64,000 bases of DNA from Sedimentibacter acidaminivorans. GTDB taxonomy: Bacteria; Bacillota; Clostridia; Tissierellales; Sedimentibacteraceae. The notes beneath the pieces were generated by a model. The model was given only the letters and a program-made list of their open reading frames with translations, was not told where the DNA came from and made no database searches. The position numbers and the translations under genes were made by a program. The stretch's first letter is position 1; each line of letters starts with the position of its first letter. Location of the stretch: assembly GCF_017873955.1 (NCBI RefSeq), contig NZ_JAGGKS010000012.1:1-64000 (forward strand), read 5' to 3'. Of the stretch, positions 15,789 to 25,487 are shown in pieces.

Positions 15789-17498
15789 TTATTCCGTTGT
15801 ATTATAGAGCATATAGGCTACCTCTGCTCTAGTAATTTTATTGTTCATACTGTTAAAGCTGTTAGAACGTACCTTTTTTTCGTATAGCATATTATTAGCT
15901 ATATCAGACCATCTGAAATTTCCATAATATAAAACTCTGTTCATGATGGTTTGAACTTCTGTATAGGTGATTAAATTTTTCGGTTTAAATGTACCATCAC
16001 CATAACCAGATATATAGTTATGATAAGTAGCATAGTTTATAACATTTATGTAATAGCCAAATGTACTAGCATCCTTAAAGACAGTTGTACTGCCAGGATA
16101 CGTATTTATATTCCAATTATAAACTCTGCTTAATAATGTTAAAAACTCAGCTCTTGTAATATTATTGTCCGGCCTAAATGACATATCGCTGTAGCCACTG
16201 ATAATACCTCGTCTTACATAGGCATCTATTTCATCATTCGCCCAATGTCCCAATACATCACGGAAAGCTTGAGTATTTTCATCTACAAATGCGCTAAAGG
16301 TTGTGCCATTAGAATTTAACATTTTAGGGTTAATCTTTGCACTCATTTTGCCGTCTTTAACGTTTGTTGGTATGTATAACCAGTTATTGCCATCCATTCT
16401 ATAAATACCACCTTTAAATTTATCTCCATAATATTCAAAGGAAAGTTCTATAGATTTGCTTTCATTTATATTTCCGGATAGATTTGAAAGCTCAATAGTA
16501 TAACTGTCTGATGCTTTAATTAAATTGCTATAATTTGTTTTCCTCACATCAAAAGAAGTAATAATACTTAAGTTTACATCATGGTAATATGTGCCGGAAG
16601 GAACTTCCACCGTAAACCTCTTATCTTCAGTTACTGCAGTTCCTCCTGAAATAGGTATAATCTCTGATGTTGCCTTTTGTAAACCATCATTCATATTTGA
16701 TTCTCTATATCCTTGATTATAGGATTCTTCATATGCACTGATAAATCCCGATATGAATCCATCCTCATAGTCAAGATCATCATTATTCAAAGAATATTGT
16801 TTTATAATTTCATTTCTTGAAGGCAAATCTCTTTTAAACTCTAAATCCTTGCCTGCATAAAAATCTTTTGCACCATAGGGAGCTCCAACAATCATACCAA
16901 CGTCTTCCCCATCCATAAAACCTTGCTCTAATGACACCAAAGCAGGCTCGTAGGCAGCTGTGTCATAAGCCTCAGCATACCCTTCATTAAAAGCCTTTGT
17001 AAATTCTGTAATAAATGCACCTCTGTAAGATGAACTTTGTTTATCTAATTCAAACATTTTGCTAATGTTGGTACTTATGGGAAGCGCAGCTCTCCAATCA
17101 GAGTCTTTACCCTTCTGATAATCTCTCGCACCATATATTACTCCGAGAGCTTCACCCAAAGCAGAAGGATAATCTGTTTCATCATTTGCATTGCTTTTAT
17201 CATCAAAAGCATCCAAATATCCGTCGATAAACCCGTTTTTAAATTCACTCTCTTTGTAATTTTCTATCTTATTTTTAAGAGAACGGTGGGCTCGAGAGTC
17301 TTTATATTTATCTTGATATGCATCATTTGCTGATAATTTTGTATCCTTATCCTTTCTATCATAGCCGTAGTCATAACCTGCTTCATATCCAGCCTCATAG
17401 CTTAAGCTATCCGTATCAATAGCAGCAAAGACTGTTCCGGTATTAAAAAGCATTAACAAAACTATCAAAATTGATATTATTTTATTTGTAATTTTCAT
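15789..17498 (-). CDS. Secreted SLH-domain protein of the pilus locus
   Basis: The 569-residue protein has a Sec signal peptide (about 1-25, ending VFAA), then several Gly/Tyr/Ala-rich helical segments of the pattern GxxxGYxxGY (about 30-260), a beta-rich middle domain (about 275-400, GGTAVTEDKRFTVEVPSG), and three S-layer homology domains at the C-terminus (about 410-569: FRDVLGHWANDEI, GYSDMSFRPDNNITRAEF and GYGDGTFKPKNLITYTE). SLH domains bind pyruvylated secondary wall polymer, so the protein should sit in the cell wall. It ends the pilMNO segment, 5 nt after the PilO-like stop. I infer a wall-level collar or channel partner for the pilus; a plain S-layer protein is the alternative. Confidence 0.85.
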   Translation of the reverse strand: MKITNKIISILIVLLMLFNTGTVFAAIDTDSLSYEAGYEAGYDYGYDRKDKDTKLSANDAYQDKYKDSRAHRSLKNKIENYKESEFKNGFIDGYLDAFDDKSNANDETDYPSALGEALGVIYGARDYQKGKDSDWRAALPISTNISKMFELDKQSSSYRGAFITEFTKAFNEGYAEAYDTAAYEPALVSLEQGFMDGEDVGMIVGAPYGAKDFYAGKDLEFKRDLPSRNEIIKQYSLNNDDLDYEDGFISGFISAYEESYNQGYRESNMNDGLQKATSEIIPISGGTAVTEDKRFTVEVPSGTYYHDVNLSIITSFDVRKTNYSNLIKASDSYTIELSNLSGNINESKSIELSFEYYGDKFKGGIYRMDGNNWLYIPTNVKDGKMSAKINPKMLNSNGTTFSAFVDENTQAFRDVLGHWANDEIDAYVRRGIISGYSDMSFRPDNNITRAEFLTLLSRVYNWNINTYPGSTTVFKDASTFGYYINVINYATYHNYISGYGDGTFKPKNLITYTEVQTIMNRVLYYGNFRWSDIANNMLYEKKVRSNSFNSMNNKITRAEVAYMLYNTTE

Positions 17499-17503
17499 CC
17501 GCC

Positions 17504-18931
17504 CTACCTCCTTACAAGTACTAATACTTTTCCTACCGGTAATATGTCGCCGGAAGTCAAGCTATTGTTTGTCAAAATTTCATTCTTATAATTTATAGTG
17601 CCATATATCTGCCTTGAAATGCTTGTTACTGAGTCACCGGGTTTAACAACATAGAAATCATAGATTGGCTGATTGTTACCTTGTGAATCTTCATTAACAG
17701 GGTAAAAGGCTTGAAGCTTGTCGATTAGAAATACTCCTATATCATCTCTGTTAAATGGCATTTCAAAATATATATGCGTCAATGTCAATGGATATAAATC
17801 TAAATCCTGTGGTGTAGCAGCCTCTACTTCAGACCATCCTAACCAAGATATACCTCGAGATGCAACTACATCTATATCTTCACCATCCTGAGTTCTAAAC
17901 CTTAAACCCAATGTTCCAGGAGAATATCCAAAAGCATCAACCCACATACTTATAGTGTCAGGAGGGAACTTTAACTCAATACCAGGTCCTAAATCCACAT
18001 AAGCTCTGTTCTCTTGCCCAATGGCAAACATATTGTATTCAAATCTCAAAGAATATTTTCCGGACTTTTTAATTGTAGAAGGCTCAGCATTTCCTTTAAT
18101 ATTTTCATTTGATGGAATAAAGCTGTAATTTCTGGTTTCAAAATCATCAAGCCTATACACTTTAACATAATCATTGTCATTTATAGCAGTGCTGGAACCA
18201 GATTTGCCTCCGCCGTAAGAACTGCCGTAAGCACCACCTTGAACTACACCATATGTAGCAGCATCGCTGTATCCATCGTAAGAAGCAATTAAGGAACCTT
18301 CACGGTCACCATCCACAGTCTCTACATGTATTACATCCGGATCAGTCTTTGCAATTCCTTCAAGGCTGTATATCTTTAATGTCATATTTCCCGAAAGATT
18401 AGAGTCACCTTCTCTATCCATAGTTAGATTATCAACTACGACCCTTCTAGGACTTGAACCTAAAGAGTTAATAATTTCCATTGTTCCATCATAACTGCCG
18501 CTATATGGAAGTGAAATACTCATATTTCGTACAGCCATTTCTCCCAATGTTTCTTCAGATGGATTACTGAAGTTTATATCACTTATGGCTACTCTGTCAT
18601 CAACAATCAAATCGTTTAACAGATATATTATCTGAGCTTGATCAAGAACAGGAAAATAGTTTTTTAATATTTCCTCTCTCTCTCTATGCAGCATTTCCCA
18701 TTCCTTTTTTATATTGTCTTCCTTCTTTATTGTATTGTTCATATCAGCTATTTTATTGTCTAGTTCTACAATTTCAGTTTCTAAGCTTATGGTTTCTTCA
18801 GCTTGCGGAACGAATACAAATCGATTTGAAAAATAGATAATTAAAACTATTCCCAACAAAATGAGCAATGTCTTTTCACTTTTAGTAAGAGGTCTTAAAT
18901 TAATTTTACTGATTTGGAATTTCTTGTTCAT
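17504..18931 (-). CDS. PilO-like alignment protein fused to a jelly-roll domain and LysM
   Basis: From the ATG at 18931 (AGGAGGTTAATATTG before it) the protein has 475 residues. Residues 1-45 give a short cytoplasmic tail and one membrane helix; about 46-95 form a coiled coil; about 95-190 resemble the PilO ferredoxin-like domain. After a Gly/Ser-rich linker (about 225-250), residues ~257-410 look like a carbohydrate-binding jelly-roll (YRLDDFE, SGKYSLRFEY, ISMWVDAFGYSPG, DIGVFLIDKLQAF). Residues ~427-475 are a LysM peptidoglycan-binding domain (YVVKPGDSVTSISRQIYG). Ordinary PilO is about 200 residues. The fusion would tie the alignment complex to the wall. Its start overlaps pilN. Confidence 0.82.
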   Translation of the reverse strand: MNKKFQISKINLRPLTKSEKTLLILLGIVLIIYFSNRFVFVPQAEETISLETEIVELDNKIADMNNTIKKEDNIKKEWEMLHREREEILKNYFPVLDQAQIIYLLNDLIVDDRVAISDINFSNPSEETLGEMAVRNMSISLPYSGSYDGTMEIINSLGSSPRRVVVDNLTMDREGDSNLSGNMTLKIYSLEGIAKTDPDVIHVETVDGDREGSLIASYDGYSDAATYGVVQGGAYGSSYGGGKSGSSTAINDNDYVKVYRLDDFETRNYSFIPSNENIKGNAEPSTIKKSGKYSLRFEYNMFAIGQENRAYVDLGPGIELKFPPDTISMWVDAFGYSPGTLGLRFRTQDGEDIDVVASRGISWLGWSEVEAATPQDLDLYPLTLTHIYFEMPFNRDDIGVFLIDKLQAFYPVNEDSQGNNQPIYDFYVVKPGDSVTSISRQIYGTINYKNEILTNNSLTSGDILPVGKVLVLVRR

Positions 18932-19487
18932 CAATATTAACCTCCTTAAAAGTCGTATTTAAAACAAAACTATAATTACCTTCCTCTTTATTGTTATTAA
19001 TGCTTGATAAAAAAACTGATTCAACGTCCTTAACTACTTTAAGGCTTTTGCTAAATTCTGCTATAGAATAGCTATCCTTTGCAATACCGGAAATTTGCAT
19101 TTTTCTACCACTTACACTAAAATTAGTCATAAATAAATCTGCAGGCATCTTTGATTTAATTTCAGTTATCAACTCTTCACTTACAATGTCAGTTTTTGCA
19201 ATATTTTTGTCCATTTTAATAATCCTGTCTACTTCTTCTTTAAAAACCGTCATCTCATATTCAAGATCTTTTATTTCGTTATACTTTTTCACTGTTTTAG
19301 GGTCTTGGGAAACTTCTAGTTTGCCCTCTACTTGACCTTGCAACATAAATATATGGAATTGATTATATACTCCTTTTGCTGCAAATCCTGCTATACAAAG
19401 TACAAGTACCGTGTTTAACAAAACCATTCTATTAAACTTGAATTCCCGTTTCTCTATATAGGGTTCAAAAAAATTAAGATCACTCAT
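18906..19487 (-). CDS. pilN: Type IV pilus assembly protein PilN
   Basis: The 193-residue protein (ATG 19487, overlapping the pilM stop as TGATG) has a short N-terminal LNFFEPYIEKRE segment, the position at which PilN binds PilM, one membrane helix (about 22-42), a coiled coil, and a ferredoxin-like extracytoplasmic domain. PilN with PilO forms the inner alignment complex linking the cytoplasmic PilM ring to the outside. Its 3' end overlaps the PilO-like gene by about 26 bp. Confidence 0.85.
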   Translation of the reverse strand: MSDLNFFEPYIEKREFKFNRMVLLNTVLVLCIAGFAAKGVYNQFHIFMLQGQVEGKLEVSQDPKTVKKYNEIKDLEYEMTVFKEEVDRIIKMDKNIAKTDIVSEELITEIKSKMPADLFMTNFSVSGRKMQISGIAKDSYSIAEFSKSLKVVKDVESVFLSSINNNKEEGNYSFVLNTTFKEVNIDEQEIPNQ

Positions 19488-20494
19488 CACTTCACCCCAT
19501 TTACTCTTATTAGTGCGCCAATCGCATTAGCATACTTTGACAGGTCGCCGTTAAATTTTACTTTATCAAGACTGTTAAGTTTGATACATTGTCTATTTAA
19601 ATAGTTGCTCATGAGACTCTCTATGCCGTCAATATCAGAATAACTTCCATAAATCAAAACTAATTCAATATCATTATCGGCTTCTCTGGAATTATAGTAT
19701 CTAAATACCATATCAATTCCATCAAGTACCACTGCAAGATTGCTTTTGATGCTGGAAATTACAGCAACATCCTGATCATAGGACTCATCCAAGGTCTTAA
19801 ACGGGCTCTCTTCATCATCAACAGCACTTATTTCTGCCTTCACTACACGCGACATGCTCATTAGTCCCTTATGAGTAATGTTAAGTGCAGTGCTCTCCTG
19901 TTCTAAATCCACGCAAGCAATGGTAATACCATTGTCATATGCATCATTTATGTTATCGCTGAAACTTATTAATTTGCGTATGGCATTACCCGCATAATCC
20001 AAGACTACAGGTTTCAAACCTAAATTATTCAATAAATTTAGATGGGTTTCAACCATAAACTTAGGTACTCCTACCAACATTATATTTTGTTTTTCAACAC
20101 CTTCTTCATCTACAATGTCAAGAGGAATATATTGAACAACATAGCCTTCAGGATCAACCGGCAAATATTCATCTAGCTGGTATTTTAAAATCGAAGCAAT
20201 TTTGCTTTCTTCAACCTTTGGAATCCTTATTTCTCTTATGATTATATTAGATGAATTTATTACGCCAAATACTTCACCATGAGATATATTATTCTTTGAC
20301 AGCCCATTTTGTAATACATATGAAAACTGTTCCATATCTTTTATAACTCCATCTACATATAATCCATCAGGTACAGGTATTGAAAAACTCTTATTAATAA
20401 TGATATTCTTCTTGTTATACCTTCCTTCTACTACTTTCACCTCATCTGAACAGAATTCAATAGAAATAGTCATTTTTTTATTAAACAAGTCCAT
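19487..20494 (-). CDS. pilM: Type IV pilus assembly protein PilM
   Basis: From the ATG at 20494 (AAGGGGTGATGACA upstream) this is a 335-residue actin-like protein: NKKMTISIEFCSDEVKVVEG at the start, a middle region KYQLDEYLPVDPEGYV typical of PilM, a second nucleotide-fold half (ITIACVDLEQESTALNI), and a conserved end KYANAIGALIR. Two longer starts (20500, 20503) overlap the RBS. PilM forms a cytoplasmic ring connecting PilB to PilN. Confidence 0.9.
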   Translation of the reverse strand: MDLFNKKMTISIEFCSDEVKVVEGRYNKKNIIINKSFSIPVPDGLYVDGVIKDMEQFSYVLQNGLSKNNISHGEVFGVINSSNIIIREIRIPKVEESKIASILKYQLDEYLPVDPEGYVVQYIPLDIVDEEGVEKQNIMLVGVPKFMVETHLNLLNNLGLKPVVLDYAGNAIRKLISFSDNINDAYDNGITIACVDLEQESTALNITHKGLMSMSRVVKAEISAVDDEESPFKTLDESYDQDVAVISSIKSNLAVVLDGIDMVFRYYNSREADNDIELVLIYGSYSDIDGIESLMSNYLNRQCIKLNSLDKVKFNGDLSKYANAIGALIRVNGVK

Positions 20495-20506
20495 TGTCAT
20501 CACCCC

Positions 20507-21265
20507 TTATAATAATATATTAAAATACCAATTTATAATAACCTTTCCCCACAAAGACGTTATAAAAAATCCTAAAACAATAAATGGCCCAAATGGAATA
20601 GGGTCTTTCCGTGTTTTAATCTTTGTAGCCAATAAAACCATAGAAATGATTGCGCCTGAAATAAATGATAGGAATATACATAATAATATGTATTTAACGC
20701 CTAAAACAAAGCCTAAAGCACCAATAAGGGTGACATCTCCTCCACCCATGCCGCCGCGAGATATTATCACAATGGCTGCGAACAATCCCCCGGCTAATAT
20801 TAGTCCTAAGAAACTGTCAATTAACTCCAAAGATATGCCATAAAAAAAATAATTAACAGCTTTATGTATAACAGATAAGGCTAAAATACTCAACACTAAA
20901 CTATCTGGTATAATCATTTCCTTTAAATCAATAAAAATTATGGAGAGCAGCACTGAGGAAATTAATGAATAAAATATAAAATCTGCTCCAAATCCAAATT
21001 TCAAATACATAATTATGTACAGCACAGCATTTAGCGATTCTACTACCGGATACTGAGCTGAAATACTAGTCCTACAATACCTGCATTTGCCTTTTAACAA
21101 TAAATATGAAAACAATGGTATGTTATCGTACCAGCTGAGGCTATGGCTGCATGTAGGACAATGAGATCCCGGCCACGCAATGCTTTCACCCCTTGGTATC
21201 CGATATATACATACATTTAAGAAAGAGCCTATAATAAGTCCGTATAATAAAATTAATAGTGTCAT
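20507..21265 (-). CDS. pilD: Prepilin peptidase
   Basis: The 252-residue polytopic membrane protein has the bifunctional PilD layout: an N-terminal cytoplasmic domain with two zinc CxxC pairs (CPTCSHSL and CRYCRTSI), then six or so membrane helices with the aspartates FIDLKEMIIPD and GGMGGGDV that form the active site. It cleaves class III signals after Gly and methylates the new N-terminus. It processes the eight prepilins of this locus. AGGAGGGAACCA precedes the ATG. Confidence 0.95.
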   Translation of the reverse strand: MTLLILLYGLIIGSFLNVCIYRIPRGESIAWPGSHCPTCSHSLSWYDNIPLFSYLLLKGKCRYCRTSISAQYPVVESLNAVLYIIMYLKFGFGADFIFYSLISSVLLSIIFIDLKEMIIPDSLVLSILALSVIHKAVNYFFYGISLELIDSFLGLILAGGLFAAIVIISRGGMGGGDVTLIGALGFVLGVKYILLCIFLSFISGAIISMVLLATKIKTRKDPIPFGPFIVLGFFITSLWGKVIINWYFNILL

Positions 21266-21360
21266 TGGTTCCCTCCTATTAGTTGTTCAATAATTTAAAA
21301 ATCTTTTCTCATACTTTTAAATACTTTTTGCTGAAAGGACAGGGATATAATAATCCCTGC

Positions 21361-24300
21361 CTATTTCTTATTCCAATACTCCATTATTTCATTGTACTGG
21401 CTCTTAATTATTTGCTCTACTTTGTCATCTAAAGGTTTTTTGAAAGAATCCTTCATCAAACCGAATAACCATTTAATCACAGATCTATTATCTTCATAAA
21501 TACCTTTAATAGAATCAAGTATGGTTTTTATATTAGTTATAGTTGATTTATCACCTGATTCAAGTATATCTGAAACTTCTCGAATCTCCGGATCCATATA
21601 GTAATATCCAGTCAATGCAACATAATAACCTCTATTCATGTTTTCATCCAATTCAGGTGCAACATATTCTAAATCTATTATATCTCCCTTTATCAATTTT
21701 GTTCTCTTGTTGTCATTATGTTTTTTAAAATCACTATAAACATCTGTCTCTTCATTAAATAATGCGGAAGATATCTTCAATTCTCTTACTCTGTCAATTT
21801 GATTGATTGAATAGTCCATTGACACAGATTCAATCTCGAACAATCCTGCTCCGTGGGAAAGTCTAATGATTACTTTATCAGTATTTGGATCAATAAGTGA
21901 TAAGTCAATCGGCACGAGGAATTCTTCCATCAAATCTCTTCCGGCCTTTATATTTCCCTGTTCAATCCATTTCTTACCGTCCCAGACTTCCACATTCATA
22001 GTTATTACTTTCATGAAATCTTCAAATCGATTCTCTATCAGTGGCAAGCCTAATAATTTTTCCAACAACCAGAAATCATTTTTTGCATTAACTTTATCCA
22101 AGTAATATTCCCCAAGAATTGTAGTAAAGTACGATTTTTGAACAGAAATCATAAATTTTCCAAGTTCTGCTTCACTTGATGGTTTATTAAATTCCACTTC
22201 ATAAATAGACATGAAATCTTTTGTGTTCATTTGTCTAACATCAGTGCCAGCTAATACTCCATCCGTCGTTACTTCATATAGTACATCATTACCGGTAACT
22301 TTTTCTTCAATTCGTAACGGATATTGCTTTTCCGCAATTGTATGAGGATTACCATCTATGTCAACCTTCACATACTCTACATCCGAATCCCTTGGATAAT
22401 CAACTGCATAAAGACTGAATCCATTAATAAAGGATTTTTCATCAAGATTTTCAGCAATTCTTACGTTATATATTCCATCTTTTGACTCAAGCTTTCTTAA
22501 AGTTCCATATGATGTTGTTTCCAATGCTTTACTAATTGAAAATGGTATAGATTCGTGTTCAAAGTTATAATCCGTTCCATCAAATGAATATACAAATGGA
22601 CAACTACCTCCACTACTACTCCAATGAGCATAAAGTGTATGATTACTATCTGTATAAACTTGTGTGTTCTCAGTTATTCTTGTTCCACCAGATTGATCCG
22701 TAAACCAACCATCAAAATCATATCTATTTCTACTTACATTAGGCAATGTACCATAGGTGCTACCAAATGTTACTGTCTTTGTTCTTGGATTTGGTGTACT
22801 TCCTTCATTGCTGTCAAAGGTTACTGTATAGGTACGTCCAGTCCAATGTGCATACAATGTATGGTTACCAATTATTGTAACTTGTGTATTTGAGTATATT
22901 CTAGTTCCACCGGTTCGCTCCGTATACCAGCCATTAAAAGTATAACCCGTTCTTGTTGGTTCAGGTAGATTACCATATTCATTTCCATAGTCTACCGTCT
23001 TTGTTGATGGATTTGGAGTGCTTCCTCCATTGCTGTCAAAGGTTACTGTATAATTATTATTACTCCATCTGGCATAGAGGTTTTGGTTTCCAAACAATGA
23101 ATAAATATCAGACGATAAAACTTCTTCACCTGGACCGTTAGCTGTTGTAAACCATCCATCAAAATGGTATCCACTGTAAGACGGCGTAGTCATTATGGAG
23201 GAGTAAGAATTACCATAGTAAATTGACTTTGTTGATTCAACCGGTGTGCCACCATTTCCATAAAATGTAACATAATATTGAATCGGCTCCCAATTTGCTC
23301 TAACAGTAAAGTCATAATTTGGCATATATGAAGGCAACTCTGGATCCCAGCCAATAAATGTGAATCCTAATCTTGTAGGTGCCGGTGGTGCTGTAATAGG
23401 ATCACCATATGCTTTTTCCATTGCATCAACCGGAGTACCACCGTTGCTATCGAAAGTAATAAAATAGGTATCAACCGGCAATTCTTCTTCTACAATAATT
23501 GTTGCATTTCCGCTTGCATCAATCTCGTAACTGAATATGCCTACCCCTTTAATTTGCCTATTGGAATATTTATCTCTAAACTCAAGTCGAACCCTGGTCA
23601 GGTCTGTCTGTGTACTTGTATTCTGCTCAATATTAATTATATCAGACCCATCGAATGAAAACTTAATATCGTCAACATCTCCATCTCCAGATAGAATAGA
23701 GGCAGAGAACTCAATATTGCTTGTCGAATTACCAATGTCCTTCCAAGTATTTTCTAAATTAAAAACTATATTATTCGATGCAGTAGAATAACCAATATTT
23801 CTAAAATAATTATGTGTAATCAGTTTCATTTTTGTATCGGATTCCTTAACTACCCTAATTCTTAGCTGATTAGACAAATCATCTATCATAGAAGTTTTAA
23901 ACTTTATGAGACTAGTATCGCCTAAATGAAGATTTCCAAGATTGTTGACGCGATTGTCTCCTCTCTCAAAATATACAGCATCCCCTTCGTTAATATACAA
24001 AGTCTGTTCAGTAGACCAGCTCCCTCCCTTGAAATACAAATCTTCCGGTGAGTTGACAATTATCTTGGAACCTGTGTTTGAGCTTTCAAAATCAGTCTCA
24101 TTGATTGTAATCTTTCTCGAACCCGTAATATATGCATCATCATCACTGTCTAAAATAACATCGCCGTCAGACTCTATTCTAGAGTTGTTTATCCCAATAC
24201 TGCCTCGAGATTTTATAGAAACGTTGTTTCCTTCCAACTCAGCATTCCCGTACATATACACGTTTCCTTTACCTGCAGCCTCAAGTAAAATATCTCCTGA

Positions 24301-25473
24301 GGTCTTCAAGGACACTCCGGTATCAAGTAATTGAGGTACACCTCCAACAACTACAGGATCTCCGCTGGAATCAAGCTCAACATAAGGATGTATAAAAACA
24401 GTTCCCCCATTTGAGCCTAACCCTGAAATGATTTTAATATCACTTCCGTTTAAAACAGTAAAATCTTTAGCTAAATTAATATTTCTTTCAATCAACCATT
24501 CAATTTTTTCGGAACCATCTACTTCAATTGCTTCATTTCCAGGCTCACTTGAATATGATGGACTGACTTTCATCGGAACAAACAAACTTCCATCGGTAAG
24601 GTCTAAATTAACTGACGGATCACTTGGATCAGGATAAGGACTCCTTGCATCTAATTTATTAGTAACACTCTCTTTAATAAGATCATAGTCTGATGAATCA
24701 TATTCATAATCATTATCAATATCTACCCAAGGAAATGCTCCGACTCTCCATTCAGCACCCATTACATAGACCTTATTGCTACTCATGACAGAAGAGCCTC
24801 TGAATCCATTGACATCAACAGGAGTAACCGTTAAAACTACATAGCTGTTAGCCCCCACATTGTCCAATAAATTAGTCAATATCTTCGTATCCTGAGACAC
24901 GGATATCAACACATAATCATCCGGAAACTTTAAGGTAGCAGGATCAACTCCCGGTTCAGTTCTCCACCATTTAAATAAATTAGCAAAAAAACCTACTTGA
25001 GCAGAGTTATCATCATATATAGCCGTAAGATAAGGAGCAGTAGTTAAATCTGCAACAAGATTTAAAGGGTCATTGCTTACTTTTATTGAAACATTTTGAA
25101 CATTCAGTAAATTCCTAACTTCTATCTCAGCTAATCTTTCAGACAAATAAACAGTCATGTCTCTGTTTGAGCCTGTGCTTTCATAGTATAGTTTTTGCAT
25201 AGCAACAGTTTGCCCCAATACCTCTACATCAGGAGCCTCAGACCACTCCGGTATATCACTAAGCGAATCTCCATCCTGAATCCTCGATTTAACATCAAAA
25301 ATTATTTCTTCAAGGACACCTTGGTCTTCAAATGCATCCTCAGTTATATTTCCGCCAAATGAAATATTTTTCAATTGCGAAGGGAATACTGAAATAAAAC
25401 TAATAGCAAGAATACCCAAAAGAGCAATTGCAAGAATTAATTCAATTAGCGTGAATCCTTTTCGAGTACGCAT
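21361..25473 (-). CDS. Giant modular type IV prepilin with beta-helix and InlB repeats
   Basis: The 1370-residue protein starts MRTRKG|FTLIELILAIALLG, a full class III prepilin signal with Glu+5. The pilin-like head runs to about residue 330. Residues ~340-530 look like a right-handed beta-helix (short DVILDSDD / NVSIKSRG strands). About 540-660 is a beta-rich linker. Residues ~665-953 hold four InlB/Listeria-Bacteroides repeats (FDSNGG, GYTFNGWYT, LYAHW). About 957-1370 is a domain opening CPFVYSFDGTDYNFEHE, which I cannot name. Minor pilins are normally 150-300 residues, so this is a prepilin carrying an adhesin. Position: between the vWA prepilin and pilD. Likely role: pilus-tip adhesin. 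Confidence 0.9.
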   Translation of the reverse strand: MRTRKGFTLIELILAIALLGILAISFISVFPSQLKNISFGGNITEDAFEDQGVLEEIIFDVKSRIQDGDSLSDIPEWSEAPDVEVLGQTVAMQKLYYESTGSNRDMTVYLSERLAEIEVRNLLNVQNVSIKVSNDPLNLVADLTTAPYLTAIYDDNSAQVGFFANLFKWWRTEPGVDPATLKFPDDYVLISVSQDTKILTNLLDNVGANSYVVLTVTPVDVNGFRGSSVMSSNKVYVMGAEWRVGAFPWVDIDNDYEYDSSDYDLIKESVTNKLDARSPYPDPSDPSVNLDLTDGSLFVPMKVSPSYSSEPGNEAIEVDGSEKIEWLIERNINLAKDFTVLNGSDIKIISGLGSNGGTVFIHPYVELDSSGDPVVVGGVPQLLDTGVSLKTSGDILLEAAGKGNVYMYGNAELEGNNVSIKSRGSIGINNSRIESDGDVILDSDDDAYITGSRKITINETDFESSNTGSKIIVNSPEDLYFKGGSWSTEQTLYINEGDAVYFERGDNRVNNLGNLHLGDTSLIKFKTSMIDDLSNQLRIRVVKESDTKMKLITHNYFRNIGYSTASNNIVFNLENTWKDIGNSTSNIEFSASILSGDGDVDDIKFSFDGSDIINIEQNTSTQTDLTRVRLEFRDKYSNRQIKGVGIFSYEIDASGNATIIVEEELPVDTYFITFDSNGGTPVDAMEKAYGDPITAPPAPTRLGFTFIGWDPELPSYMPNYDFTVRANWEPIQYYVTFYGNGGTPVESTKSIYYGNSYSSIMTTPSYSGYHFDGWFTTANGPGEEVLSSDIYSLFGNQNLYARWSNNNYTVTFDSNGGSTPNPSTKTVDYGNEYGNLPEPTRTGYTFNGWYTERTGGTRIYSNTQVTIIGNHTLYAHWTGRTYTVTFDSNEGSTPNPRTKTVTFGSTYGTLPNVSRNRYDFDGWFTDQSGGTRITENTQVYTDSNHTLYAHWSSSGGSCPFVYSFDGTDYNFEHESIPFSISKALETTSYGTLRKLESKDGIYNVRIAENLDEKSFINGFSLYAVDYPRDSDVEYVKVDIDGNPHTIAEKQYPLRIEEKVTGNDVLYEVTTDGVLAGTDVRQMNTKDFMSIYEVEFNKPSSEAELGKFMISVQKSYFTTILGEYYLDKVNAKNDFWLLEKLLGLPLIENRFEDFMKVITMNVEVWDGKKWIEQGNIKAGRDLMEEFLVPIDLSLIDPNTDKVIIRLSHGAGLFEIESVSMDYSINQIDRVRELKISSALFNEETDVYSDFKKHNDNKRTKLIKGDIIDLEYVAPELDENMNRGYYVALTGYYYMDPEIREVSDILESGDKSTITNIKTILDSIKGIYEDNRSVIKWLFGLMKDSFKKPLDDKVEQIIKSQYNEIMEYWNKK

Positions 25474-25487
25474 ATATATCCTCCTAA

